DNA from: Sipunculus nudus
Lineage: Eukaryota > Annelida > Sipuncula > Golfingiida > Sipunculidae
Length of the DNA: 64,000 nt
Reading direction: 5' to 3'
Assembly: GCA_026874595.1 (NCBI GenBank)
Contig: CM049320.1
Span: 16,936,988 to 17,000,987 of the forward strand
In this document: piece after piece, positions 33,770 to 47,500 of the stretch
Layout of the letters: each line of letters begins with the position of its first letter
How positions within the stretch are numbered: position 1 is the stretch's first letter
Position numbers and translations under genes: made by a program
Notes under the pieces: model-generated
Told to the model about the DNA's origin: nothing
Database searches by the model: none
Seen by the model: only the letters and a program-made list of their open reading frames with translations

Positions 33770-34900
33770 TTATCACAGCCGGTCAATGCACATTCGTGCG
33801 CAGGATAGACATCCAACGCATAAGTTAAGTGCATTCATCACTTCGCTAAAACTGGCCGCCGCAAACACTAATGTAATGTCATCTGATAATTATGACCTTA
33901 TGGTCTTTAGCCAAGCTGTCATATGACACACGCGCTATTTCGCTAATTCTGCATTATTTCGATAGTTTACTGTAGTATAGATTGGTGCTCTGTGTACACA
34001 ACACATAAACATGTTTATTTACATCGTGATTTCGATATACACTGTGAAGCACAAGTCGAATAAGGCAGCATGCACGCTAGCAACGCCAGATTGTCAGATG
34101 CTAGCGACGCGATGTCGGGCACCAGTAAACAATATGGCGGCCGGATGCGATACGTCACACAAGATACGAGCGAGGTCGCCATGATTTAGCATCGCTGAGT
34201 GATCACACCACCCCGACATCGTCGTCGATGTGTCGATAATACATGCATGTGAGGTGGTAAAAACGGCGCTGTGCGTACGGACAAAACCATGCTCAAACTT
34301 ACCCGTTACTAATCTGGGCCGGCGCGGTACATTAGCTGTATGAATCTGGTGTTTATAGCATCGACGATATAATAACTTCCTGTCTCGCACTTGCTAACCC
34401 GTTTGCGACGCATGCGCGTTGTCCTGAGCCTCGGTGTGAGCACGGCCCGTGACGTCGTTTCGAGGTCTGGAGAGGAGTAGTTCATTATCAAGACAGTTGG
34501 CGTGACCTGAATTTTTTGTAACTTTCCTGCGGCCGATGAATTTATTTAGGTTGGATACGTCTCACTAAAGCGATTTCAGGCAACTGCCGTTCGCTGTCTT
34601 TTGGAATAGGGTTTGAAATTATCCGTGACTTAATTTATTACGAGTTCCCGGCGCCATGTGAGCGTGCGATTCTTAAATGTAATCATGCACGGGCCATCAA
34701 TATGAAACGATCTGTCGCAAGCTGGGTGCGCAAGTCGGGAATGATTGTCTTATAATGTTGATGTTTAATACGTTGATCGCGGGTGGCCTATCTGTAGGTC
34801 TTTAGAAAACCAAATATGCCGAACGCGTCGCTAACACATTCAAGCTATATCTCTGTTATCAAACGGAAACCATAATATGCACGACAAGTCACGGGGAAGG
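33770..34900. promoter_or_regulatory. CpG-rich putative promoter region
   Basis: CpG dinucleotides are frequent here and scarce in the flanking AT-rich DNA, and no dispersed repeat was recognised inside. Visible short motifs are TGACGTC (CRE-like) at about 34449 and ATATGGCGGCC (YY1-like) at about 34133. The position is right for the 5' end of the minus-strand gene, and it lies about 2.5-3 kb from the first coding exon of the plus-strand TTC17-like gene. The call rests on base composition and location. Confidence 0.45.
34303..34500 (-). other. Probable non-coding first exon of the acidic-protein gene
   Basis: In the CpG-rich block, the minus strand has a strong donor, AACGG/GTAAGT, at 34303/34302. 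This is the best minus-strand donor I found upstream of the giant exon. The exon's last 18 bases contain TAG and TAA in the frame that would enter the ATG of the giant exon, so it would be 5' UTR. The transcription start is not visible; the right boundary given is only indicative. Splicing would remove a 15.3 kb intron down to 18988. Confidence 0.4.
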
Positions 34901-34978
34901 GGTTGTAACGAACGTTTCTATGTAGACTATGCTCACAATTCCCTTAAGTAAATTGACTAATCATAGGCGGCGAAACCC

Positions 34979-35003
34979 GGGGGGGGGGGGGGGGGGGGGG
35001 GGG
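34979..35003 (+). repeat. Poly(G) tract, 25 G
   Basis: Uninterrupted G run following CGAAACCC, just outside the CpG-rich block. Such a run can form G-quadruplex structures and is prone to length change; the assembled length may be inaccurate. Confidence 0.9.
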
Positions 35004-35330
35004 CAGTAAGTTCATGGGTATAAAAACGTCGGTTGTCGTGTAGTTTTATGTCGTAGGCCTACTTTCGTTTGAAGATGCGGGGAAGTTTAACATACGATTA
35101 GTTACCATGGTAATAGTCTGGGTAGGCCTATATATACACAAACATGTACCTCTGTCCGTGAGCCAACATTTGGTTTTGCAATCATGATCCCCCGCCCCAG
35201 CTTTAACACATACGCGTGTAGAGGGACATTGCATCCGTTTAAAAAAAAATTATGTAGGGTTTATTTATATATACATGCAGTATATTTATAATATATTCTA
35301 CGTATTAGTAGGATAAAGCTTCTATGATAA

Positions 35331-35385
<55 letters not shown>

Positions 35386-35785
35386 TGTTTTTATCGGGGG
35401 AGACCAGGAATTTCATATAAAATTAAAATGTTTGCATGGACAAAGTGGACAATAAAATGCCTTCTGCTCAGTTAATTTCAGAATAACTGTGAATACAAGG
35501 CAAAACCAAAAAGTTTGATTTTAATGTGCGTTTCGCGCAATAAATTTCAGATGTAACTTTCTGTAAAGATCTAGTGATGGATTGCTAAAAGATTCTTTAC
35601 AAAATTATCAGGTCATATAAATTCCAAAGTTTATTATTACTGCATGTGATACATCGCTATTAAATATGGCTAGTGAAAAAGGGAAAACAGCGGCTCTAAA
35701 AATGATAAGGGTGTAAATTTTATATGACGAACCTGGATGCATGACGAAGAGTTCGGGGGGGGGGGGGGCATAGCAAAACGTGCAC

Positions 35786-35789
<4 letters not shown>

Positions 35790-35841
<52 letters not shown>
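35790..35841. repeat. (TA)n microsatellite
   Basis: About 26 uninterrupted TA units following GTGCACGTGTG. Confidence 0.95.
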
Positions 35842-35846
<5 letters not shown>

Positions 35847-36214
35847 TATGATTTTTGAATTATATATATTAGATTTTTTTGTGTGTGCACGTAAATAAAG
35901 ACGAATAGCAAGAATTTAGTTAATATTTGCGCGTATAAAATATGTCTACGTAAATAAAGACTAATAGCAAGAATTTATGAATATATGAACCGCTCCTTCA
36001 TTAAGTTCATCTGTCCAAAAATTGACTTCTCGCTACAAGGAGTGTTTAAGATTTTGAAAATATATATTGGAGATATTAAGAAAAATAGAGGAGTCAATAA
36101 TTTTACATCATAAATTTGTAATGATGTCGTCCACATCAAATCCAGCGTACCTATATATATATATATATATAATATGACCCTTGAGAGGGAATCGAATTAA
36201 AAGTTCTGCGGGTG

Positions 36215-36217
<3 letters not shown>

Positions 36218-36260
<43 letters not shown>
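36218..36260. repeat. (TA)n microsatellite
   Basis: About 21 uninterrupted TA units. A shorter run is at 36152-36171 and a further run of ~21 units is at 35337-35379. Confidence 0.95.
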
Positions 36261-36262
<2 letters not shown>

Positions 36263-37241
36263 CTGCTTTGATATCTGATATTTCATATGTCATACATATA
36301 CTAATAAATGTAGGCTATGTATGGATTATGTTGATTTATTGCCTAAATAAGCATGTAAATAACTAAACAAAAATACTAATTCGTTATATGAATTCAGATT
36401 TTTTTCTGTGCTAGGATGCTAACTTACGCCTGTTTTTTTTTTACTCGCCTATTATGGAAAAAAATCATGGATAAATCTTGAATCAGAATGAAAAATTTTC
36501 CTTCACGATTATAGAAAATTAGTCCAGATATGTTAAATAACATATGTCCATGTAAAAAAGAACCCTCAATATAAGAAATATATATGTCTCTCTGAGTCTT
36601 ACATAACTTACATATGCTGAATTTTGCGTAGGCCTACAATACGTTAATGTAAATATATATATTGGCTTCTCCTTTGTAATATATATCAGGATGCAGTATA
36701 TTTTATAAATATGAATAGTGATATTTATCATAAAAATTGTATGTGACATTTATATATTTTCTCATTCTTTGAACTGCGGCGGAATCTTTCCCCACAAAGG
36801 CTTTTATTCAGTTATGAATTGCACAACGTTTATTATGCTGAGCTAAGCGAAACAAACGCAGATCCATTTTTTTATGCATAACCTCTACCCAGGTATCAGC
36901 CAATATCGCCATCTGACGGCGATATATGATACTACACTGAAAACGTGGCAACGAGCTTGTTTTGATTTATTTGTGGTATTTAAACTACTTTCCATGGCCT
37001 ATTTGAGAAAAATAATATTCTAGTGTAATGTTCGGAGTTATTTGGGAGATTTTTTTCTGGAAGAGTTATTTTATCATACTGAATTATGATAATATAATTT
37101 GCCGCGTAGCAGTGTAGGCTCGCAGTGAATGGTTAGATTTATCAACTGAACTGATTGTATTGAAATTGATAAGGGGGTCCTTGTCAACGGCAAATTTATT
37201 TGGGTTTATTTTTGGAGGTACGGCCGATCACAGGCGACAAA

Positions 37242-37388
37242 ATGGCTTGTGATTTGCCTAGCGTCTCATATTTGGCATTGTACATCGTGTCAATGCATAT
37301 TATCCAGTCTAACTCCAGAACGTCCACTCATTGGAAACTGAATCCGAACACGGGGACCGTCCAGTCAGCGGTGGCAGCCACAGGGGAG
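37242..37388 (+). CDS. Exon 1 of TTC17-like gene (signal peptide)
   Basis: The ATG at 37242 is in a good context (ACAAAATGG). The frame is open further upstream but without another ATG. Forty-nine codons encode a short polar start, a hydrophobic core (YLALYIVSMHII) and then STHWKLNPNTGTVQ, as in the mature N-terminus of TTC17-type proteins. The donor GGGGAG/GTAGGA is at 37388/37389, phase 0. Intron 1 is 9.5 kb and full of repeats. Confidence 0.72.
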
Positions 37389-38479
37389 GTAGGAGTTGAT
37401 ATTATCTGATTATTAGTTATGTAATATATCAGTCACTTAATCTTTACTCAGTTATGTCATCATCTGCGTGGTTCCCGCCGGTTCATTTGGGTTGTTTGTA
37501 GTATAAACAAATGGTGTGATTTAGGTCAGAGGTCATACTTATATTCAATGAAATGTCTACATGGATCAGTTGCAGTGACAAAGGTTTCATTTATTGTAAA
37601 ATTATTGGCTAAAAAATTTCTAAACTGCCACATTTTCTTTAACCAGTCCAAACAAATGTGACCAGAAACAGAAATTCCAGAAATGTCATTATAATTAGTC
37701 CAATGAAACATCAATTCCAATAGAAAACAATAATTTTTGGTAATCAGCAACAAAACTCCAATCTATGCTTACATTAAATATGAAAATGAGATAAAACCTG
37801 TACCACCATATTAGGCACTTTTTGATAAAAGCCACAAATAAAAATTGCGTATAAAACACAAAAATGGCTTATATATGTCAAAAGGTCTTGTGATAGTCAA
37901 TGTATCAAACCAAATTTGTGTTTTAACAGCAAAGCTAGATTTTCACTATAGTGTGTGCAACTAACTGGCTGTGACACTATTTTATTTTTTTGCCATTTTC
38001 AGGATTTTCTACTCAGACTTCTCTACCAATATTTCTACTAATGCATGGACTTTAATATATTTGGAACCAGGGTTGGCAAGATTTTTTACATGGACATAAT
38101 CTACAGAAACTATACCATTAATTCACATGAACTTACATGTACAAAGGAGGGGTCTTACTCTGATAAAAAAAATCTGTGTATCAGGGATTATTTTTTAAAG
38201 AGTGATGATCAGTTGGTATCTTATTCCCATTCTGTTCAAATCAGGCTATAATTGGCTTGAGGGGCTAGTTATTTTCCAGGTAATTAACACCCTCTCAGGG
38301 TGTCATTTTGCCCTTTTATGCAATCAGGCTCTTGGCGCCAGGACCTGTCCATTGCACCCCAACCACAGTTGTTACCAGTATTCAGACCCTTGGCAGGCAG
38401 CAGGGCGACTTATTTGTGCAACAGTATCAGCAGCTGTCCAGAGGTATGGTATATAGGTGCCGGTATATATATATATATA

Positions 38480-38538
<59 letters not shown>

Positions 38539-41500
38539 TCAGCTTGTCATCTATGGTTAGGATAAAAACCGATCGGCGATCTGGGATATCTGGGATTATC
38601 AAGATATCTTAACAATCTTGACTTTTTGGTCCCTGTTTTGAAACACAAACTTGCCTTTTTACTACTTTAAGGATAATTATCTTAAGATAAAGACACCATA
38701 AGGGTCTCTCTGCATTCAGCAAAACATTTATTTTCAAGGATAAGATTTATTTTAATGAATTGCAGGGAAATTTTTTATAAAAGTAATCATTATAACATAA
38801 ATATATGTGAGTATTGAAATTTTCAAAGTGAAGGTGGTCAACAAACTTAAAGGATCATGTTCTCAGAAAACTTTGGGAGTTTTTTGGCTGAAAGTTGGTC
38901 TTTGAAACATGGCAGATAGTACCAGCAGTTGTGATATGATGACAAGTGCTGGAGTTCCCACACCAGTTACTGATATTATGATAGCACAATACACTGCAAT
39001 AAAATCCATATATAATTTTTTTTTCATACAATAGAAAACATATACACACATATACACACAAAACTTACAAAAACATAAGTGTATCCGCGAAAACAGAGTT
39101 TTGTGGATACTATGTTTTCAGCCCACCGCCACCGCGGCCGCCTTGTAGGTGTCCTGAGAACTCCTCCGTGACAACTGGGCGGAATTTTACGAAACCCTGG
39201 ATTATGTTCGGGTCACATGTGAACTGCTGCGCCCCAATTTTGTTTTGACCTCTGACCTTTCCTCTGCACTCTGCGTCCATCTGTGGGTCTGTTTTGACAC
39301 ATTATCCCACATATCCCGGGAACAATTTGACCGATCAGGAAAAAATTTTTGCACAAATGTAGCCCTTGGATAGCTTTATAACATACATAAAAATGGTGGC
39401 GCCATATGCAACCATTTTTTCATATCATCCATCTGTTCATCTGCCTTGGGATAAAATCACTCATATCTCTGCATTGGTTGGATTTATCCACCTGAAATTT
39501 TGCATGTGTATACATCCTGGACAGCTTTCTTGATTTTATAACAGGTGGTGCCACCTACATTCACGTTTATGCTGCAGACATCCAAGCTCATATCTCGGGA
39601 ACCCTTTGACCAATTGGGCCAAGATTTTGCATGTGTATAGATCTCACATAGCTCTTTATCATAGGTGAAACTAGTGGCGCCACCTGTTACCATTTTTGCA
39701 CAGGGTCTGTCTGTTTGTCTGCTGTGGGATAAAATCACTCATATCTTTCAGTGGTTTGACTAACCTGCCTACCTTTTGCAGGTTTATACATCTTGGATAG
39801 CTTTCTGGATTTTGTGGTAGGTGGTGCCACCTACTTTAATGTTTACGCTGCAGACATCCAGGCTTATATCTCAAGAACCGTTTGACCGATTGGGCCAAAG
39901 TTTTGCTTGTGTATAGATCTCACATAGCTCCTTATCATACACAAAACTGGTGGCGTCACCTGCAACCATTTTTGCACAGCATCCGTCTGTTTGTCTGCCT
40001 CGGGTTAAAATCACTTATATACATGTAGTGGTTTGACTTATCTGCCTTAAAGATTGCATATGTATACAACTTGGAAGGCTTTCTGGATTTTGTGGTAGGT
40101 GGTGCAACCTACATAAACATTTAGGCTGCAGACATCTATGCTAATATGCAACACTTCACTCTATTTCCCCTTGCCACTCGATTCATGCCTCACTTCACCC
40201 GTTCCACTCTGATTTTAGCAGATACACGTAGTTGCTTGTCGACTAACCATATTCTATTTTTCAACCAAGTACAAGAGATGTTGTCAGTCTATTTAAATTG
40301 TAAAGTGAAAATCTCAAAAAGTGAAAGTCATTGTTAGATTATACTCGAACCTGAACACAGCTTTTTTAGCAAACATTTGCATTTAACAAGATAAAGCCTA
40401 ATCTTTATTGAGTGATCAGAGAACCTAAAAATGGTGGGGATGTAACACATATGCCATTGAAATATACTGAAAGAGGTTGAAACAAATATGAATGTGATTA
40501 TCCAGGTGTTTTTCAAGTCTGTTAATGATAGGTATGTTGGCCAGGGCCCCTTTGCACTGACATGTTGTATTATTTACATTGATCATTATACATCAGTTAT
40601 AAAATGTTGTGTTAAGATGAGGAGAAAAACATGCAGGTCAGTTCTATTGTTGCCTTCTTTTTATGGTGTCTAATATTTTGTGATTTTCACAGTTCATTTT
40701 TTTGAGAGGATTCCATTTTCATGATCTTATTATGCAGCAACCAGCACATAGTGTATCCATTATCATTGGTTTTTAAGTATGCATGCTCAAATGTAACAAT
40801 TTGATGAGGACCAAAGACACAACAAGTCAATATTCTTGTCATTTTAATGCAGATAATATCAACATCAGATTTGTTTATGACAGGGTTGGCAGGTTTTTAC
40901 CCTGTACTGTAAGTACCAGGGTAATTACTGTGTATAATTTACTGATACGGTAAAAATACTTTCTACCATTGGTAGAAATAGTGGATAAGGTAGAAACACT
41001 CATGGGGATTTAAAAAATGTATAAATCATTTGTTTAATGGTATAAAAGATCAATAAAAGTATTACTGGTATAAAAGTAACAAGTTAGTAGTTTTTATAAA
41101 GATAACTAGAATACGGGTAGTCGACAAGCAACTACGTGTATCCGCCTAAATCAGAGTGGAACGGGTGAAGAGAGGCATGGATTGAGTGGCAAGGGGAAAT
41201 AGTGTTGCATATTAGCATGGATGTCTGCAGCCAAATTGTGTATGTAGGTTGCCCCCCCTACCACAAAATCCAGAAAGCCGTCCAAGTTGTATACATATGC
41301 AAAATTTAAGGCAGATAAGTCAAACCACTACATGTATATGAGTGATTTTAGCCTGTGGCAGACAAACAGATGGACGCTGAGCAAAAATGGTTGAAGGTGA
41401 CGCCACCAGTTTTGTGTATGATAAAGAGCTATGTGAGAACTATACACATGCAAAACTTTGGCCCAATCGGTCAAACGGTTCCCAAGATATGAGCTCGGAT

Positions 41501-44500
41501 GTCTGCTGCATAAACTTGATGCAGGTGGCGCCACCTGTCATAAAATCAAGAAAGCTGTCAGGGATGTATAAACCTGCAAAATTTTAGGCAGATATGTCAA
41601 ACCACTGCCGAGATATGAGTGATTTTATCCCATGGCAGACAAACAGACAGGAGCTGTGCAAAAATGGCTGCAGGTGGCACCACCTGTTTTGCGTATGATA
41701 AAGAGCTATGTGAGATCTATACACATGCAAAATTTTGGCCTAATCGGTCAAACGGTTCCTGAGATATGAGCTTGGATGTCTGCAGCGTAAACTTGAATGT
41801 AGGTGTCGCCACCTGTCATAAAATCAGAAAAGCTATCCAGGATGTATACGCATGCCGAATTTCAGGTGAATTAGTCAAGTCACTGCAGAGATATGAGTGA
41901 TTTTAACCAAAGGCAGACGAACAGATGGACACTGTGAAAACATGGTTGCAGGTGGCGCCACCATTTTTAGCTCAGCTGACTATAAGTCATCTGAGCTATA
42001 GACGTGGTCCTTTGTCCGTCCGTTAACAGGGCACGTTTTAAAACCGTTAGACCTACGAATCTAAAATTCTGCATACTAATAGATGTCCCCAAAATCTCCT
42101 ACCATACCAAAAATTGGGTCAATAGGACTTTGTTCCTTTGAGATATTAAGGAAAAACCTCTGTTTTCCATAAAAAAGCCATTGTTTCACTTCAAAGCTGC
42201 CTAATATCAAAACCACTGATCTGTTTTTAATCATATTTAGTATTCATATTTTTCCATACATTTTCTGTGCACATACCAAAAATTAGATTAGTATTGGGTA
42301 TTATTTTGAAGTTATGGGCCCAAATATAATGCAGTTTCTTAAAGATCAGGAAATATATTTGCTCACTTAACATGAGAATTGCTGAGGCTGGAGACTTTTT
42401 TTCAGGAATATAACTTTATTTAATCAAGATTCAATTTTTTACCCAAAATTAGATCTGAATTTTGCAAATTTTTCAAGTTATTAGCATAAATAAAAAATCA
42501 GTACCTTAAATTTTGTCCAACTTTGGCAATGGCACATTTTTTCCCTGTAAGCACTGTTGATTTAATTTTCACAGCATATTTACATGAGGATTTAATCTTT
42601 TGTTATCTGAAATTTCAAAGGAATTGTTTGAAAAGAGTAGCTTTTATTCAAGTTTTCATACACCATGTCAAGTGTTGTTTACATTTGGCCCACCTAGTAA
42701 TACAGTCTTCACTTGCATTATGTAACCCACCCCAGGCAGCTTGCCTTGGCTTAGCTTGGCCACTACTAGCAGGCTTCCCCTCTGCCCTGCACTCCCAGCC
42801 CCCCCCCCCCCCTGTACCTGTTGACAGGTACTATAAACTAGATACATTAGCTATAAATGTTGATGCAATTTAGAAATGTGAATCAACTGAAATATTCACA
42901 ATCACATGTATGTTATACTGTAAATTTATAGTAACATTCGTAAACCTGGATAAAAATTATGTAATGAAAAAAAGGAATAAATGCAAATATTGTTAATTTT
43001 TTATTGGCTCTGTAGAATGGGGAAAAAATGATTTGCTTTGTTTCTCCATCTTTCTGTCTGTTTTAAATATTTAATGTTCATGTTTAAAAAAAAAAAAGCA
43101 CTGTTGAATTAAATTTCATATCCTGTATGTAAGGGTGTTGTAACTCTCACCATCCCCTTCTTCATCCCACTGAGGCTTTGCTCCTTGGCACTGTGAACAA
43201 TATTTCTATGGCTATAGCATAAAATTTAATAATTAAAGAAAATATCTGCAGAGACACAGAGGTGTTGTAACTCTGATCATAACACAACACCCCCCCCCCC
43301 CCCCCAATCAAGTCATTGCACCTGTGGAGTGGGGACGTTATGGCAACTGTATACATATCATAAAATTGATAAAAAAGGTTTACCAAATAAATTGGATCTC
43401 ATCAGACAAATGTGTAAACTGTTGAACTGTCAACAGCTTATCAAAAATGTAACCAATGGAAAAGCATGGTCAGATCTCAAATATTATTTGCAACATTTTC
43501 TTCAATCATATAAACCAAGCATGGCCCAAATTACCTCTTCCTCTCAAACTTTATCTACATTTCATCATATTTTTAATATTTTAACCTTCTAGGTGGTTCA
43601 GTAATGTTGACCATTTGTCCATAGGTACCTATGTACATGCCAGAAATTATGTCAATATTGTGTAATATGTAGACGTGAGGGGTATCCAAATAATGTACCT
43701 TGTCAAGACCGATCTTGTCAAGATATCATGTCATACAGTCACAAATTCATAAATCCCCTCATCAGCATAGTTAATCATAACCTTGTATCAATCAAATTGA
43801 AAGCTTGCAGTTTTCCATACACTATAGATCCTTCATCAAATAGCCTTATCATCATTATACCACTGCTTAGTATACTGTCATTGCATTCATATTTGCTCAA
43901 ATAAATTGTTTTTTTCGACCCCTCCGAAATAAATAAAAAATAAACCACAATATTTTACTCCATATTAATCCATCAGTCAGATTATTTCATATATCATTTA
44001 CTCACATATTACATTATATTCCTTTATAAAAGCCCAACATGACCATGATATTCATAAGCTTTTTCTACTCAATATAGTATAACAATGGTGATACATTTAT
44101 AGTCCAATCATGATCAGCTGAGCGCCGTGACCCATGGGTCCCTTGTTTGTGTATGTTATAAAGCTCTCCAAGGGCTACATTTGTGCAAAAAAATTTTCCT
44201 GATCGGTCAAACGGTTCCCGAGATATTTGGGTTTATGTGTGGAAACAGACGCACAAACGGACGCAGAGCGCAGAGGAAAGGTCAGAGGTCAAAACAAAAT
44301 TGGGGCGCAGCAGTTCACATTTGACCCGAACATAATCCCGGGTTTCGTAAAATTCTGCCCAGCGGTTACGGAGGAGTTCTCCGGACACCTACGCGGCCGC
44401 GGCGGGGGGGGGGCTGAAAACTTAGTATCTGCAAAACTCTGTTTTGGCGGATACTATTAAACCATCATCAGGGTTTTCAAGCTTGGCTGATAATATCAAC

Positions 44501-47500
44501 ATCAGATTTGTTTATATAATGTCAGTCTTTGATTTACGGGTTGCATAAAATATATGTTATTATTTGTAATATCCATATTTTGCCTTTTGACTTTTAAATC
44601 TATGGACTCTGTAGATCATAGATAACATACATAAAATGACAATGAGACTACCATAAATCACCGTTCTCATGAGTGGATGAGGGGTCTTGTTCACGAAGGT
44701 TTCATTTTTCCTGATTATTTCCTGATCACCAGTATCACGAATTGGAAATCCTCGCAAACAAAAAAAACAACAACAGTGCACAAATGTTCAAGGAAACCAG
44801 TTCTGAGATGCTGCAAAGCAGATGCAAAGGAACTAAGATAAAGATTTATTTATAAATATGAGTAAATGGAAGTATACATGTACCTGCTATAATGAGCTTT
44901 TATCTTATATATATAATGCAATTTAGAAATAAAACAGTTATCACATATGGGCATCATTTCTTTTCAGTATCAGGAAGGAAATTTAAACCATTTGACAAAC
45001 TGAAGGATATTCAGTTGACACACTCAGTCTGGTGTCGAAAATTAAAAAGCTATTTTTTATAAATTATAGTCAAGATCAGTCTGGAAGTAAACTTAAATAA
45101 TAGTATCTTAAGTGATTATTTAAAAGCCTGAATTTTTTGTTTTCAAATTCTTACTCAGACTTACTTCAATAACAGTAAAATTCACAATTTATTAACCATT
45201 GTAAAGATCCTGTTTGGACAAAACACTTTCCAAAGGCACAAATCTTTTGTGCAAATATGCCAAATGTAAGTTTTATCTGGTGCAACCTTACTTTACCCAA
45301 AATATAAACCAAACTGTCCATTCATAATCAAATGGTTACTTGACTGCTGTCTGTCATGTGGAATGTATTTCATTACTGGTATTTATCCCCAGACAAAGTC
45401 GGGGGATACTATGTTTTCATACTGGTCCCGCCGCCGCATATAAATCTTGTTGGCGCGATAAATCAAAAAATATTTCACAGATCTTTACCAAACTTGGTAT
45501 ATGTATAGATATGGGTGAGAGGACAACGCCTATTTAAAATGAGGTCACTACCTTTATTAGGAGAGTGTCCTTGACCTTGAAAAGGTCCAATTTTGGGGAA
45601 AAAGACACAAATTCTTAAATATCTCAAGACATCTTGCATGGATTGATCCCAAAATCAAGTTGCTCAAAGATCATGGATCGGGTTGTCATGTTCCAGAAAC
45701 TGGTGGCGCCACCTATTATTCTTTACTTGTTTTCCTGCCCTTTAATACCCCCAAAATTGCCACTTGACAGTACTGTGAGCATTTTAAGTCAAAAACTAAT
45801 GGACAGATTTCTTTTATATTATACATATACATAGATATGGGTTATGGGATGATGTTTATTTAGATTGGGGTCATGACCTTTCCTATGAGAGTGGCCTTGA
45901 CCTTAGATATGGCCATATATGGTGAAAATCACACAAAATCATTAACATCTGAATAAGGTATGCATGGATTGGTCCAAAAATTAACTTGACTGAAGATCTT
46001 GGATAGTGTTGTCATGTACCAGAAACTGGTAGCACCACCTGTTATTCTTTTTGAGTTATTGCCCTAATATCATTTTAGCATAATTGCTGCTGTGACCTTG
46101 AAAAAATGCATCAAGGTCATCCTGGTACAATCCATTTTGTGATAATGGGTCATATGTGTAAAGTATTGGATAGTAATGTCATGTACTAGAAACTGGTGGC
46201 GCCATCTGTTAATCTTTTACTAGTTTTCATGCCGTTTAATACCCCCATCATTGCCACTTAACAGTACTGTGAGCATTATAAGTCAAAAACTAATGGACAG
46301 ATTTCTTTCATATTATGCAAATACATAGACATGGGTTATGGGATGATGAATGTATAAATTGGGGTCATGAACTTTCCTCTGAGAATTGCCTTGACCTTGA
46401 ATATTGGCATATATGGTAAAAATCACACAAAATCATTAATATCTCGATAAGGGATGCATGGATTGGTCCAAAAATTAACTTGACTGAAGATCTTGGATAG
46501 TGTTGTCATGTACCAGAAACTGGTAGCACCACCTGTTATTCTTTTTGGTTTATTGCCCTAATATCATTTTAGCATAATTGCTGCTGTGACCTTGAAAAAA
46601 TGCATCAAGGTCATCCTGGTACAATCCATTTTGTGATAATGGGTCATATGTGTAAAGATTGAAGAGACTGACATCATCTGTGATATCAGACTATAAACCC
46701 CAACCTTTACCTTTTATCATGATTCCTAATTAAATAAAAATAAAAACACCTAAACAAACATTCAGGAGAGGGCACTGGGAGTGATGGGTTTCTGAAAGGG
46801 TGGTGATGAGTATGGTCTAGCACAGATTTGGTGATTCATTAACACTAACAAATTTTCTCTTTTACAGCATGATAATGGCCTGCCTGAGGACCCGATGATG
46901 AACATACTGACTAACAAGGTGATGAACAACCAGGGAGAATGGAGATTAGAGGGTGACACAGGCTGTAAACAAGGATGTAAACCAACTCATATGTAAGTGT
47001 GATACTTACAGGATACAGGTAGTGTGTTTACAAGATTCAGGGTGTAAACAAGGATGTTAACTGGCTAATATTGAAGTGTATAAGGTAAAAACTGAATAGA
47101 AGGTTTTAAACCCATTAACATGTAAGTGAAGATAGGTGTGAAAAATTATTTGAAGATTATCACAAAACTTTCATGAAATAGAAAATTGGTCAAAGGTAAG
47201 GCATTGGAATATTTATGATCGAGGTCATATGAATTGTTGTTGTTTTTACAGTGAGAAGAACAATCAAAAACTTACTAGTTCCAAGATGACCTGTGATAGT
47301 ACAAAGAAGAAGAAAAAAACACTCAGCTGTGGAAAGGTAAATGTGTGAAGTTTGCCTGATTTATAAAAGATTGATCTAGGGGACCCAGCCTGGTCTCTGA
47401 ATGGGAAGTCTGCTACCCTCTGGTGGTTTTGCTGCAAATCATTGCAATGCGACTATAATCACAAAGGATCTGTGACCTGTCGTTGATTATAATCACATAT

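Larger units (their letters stand above)
34901..37241. promoter_or_regulatory. Inter-promoter region between the two divergent genes
   Basis: Holds G25 at 34979-35003, G14 at 35755-35768 and (TA)n tracts at 35337-35379, 35790-35841, 36152-36171 and 36218-36260. The last ~450 bp before the ATG at 37242 lack recognised repeats and are the probable proximal promoter and 5' UTR of the TTC17-like gene. No TATA box can be singled out in such AT-rich DNA. Confidence 0.35.

Noticed and set aside
34094-34390. 98-codon minus open frame in the CpG-rich block as a coding exon
   Set aside because: It overlaps the proposed 5' UTR donor, and the frame entering the giant exon is closed by TAG and TAA just upstream.
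37200-37241. Upstream start for the TTC17-like protein
   Set aside because: The extension lacks an ATG; 37242 has a good context and puts the hydrophobic core at signal-peptide distance.
38300-38602. Tyr/Ile-repeat open frames
   Set aside because: Translation of the (TA)n microsatellite.
38855-39061. Minus-strand open frames with a hydrophobic stretch (AIIISVTGVGTPALVIIS)
   Set aside because: Briefly considered as a transporter exon; no matching splice sites or neighbouring exons, and it abuts a mobile element.
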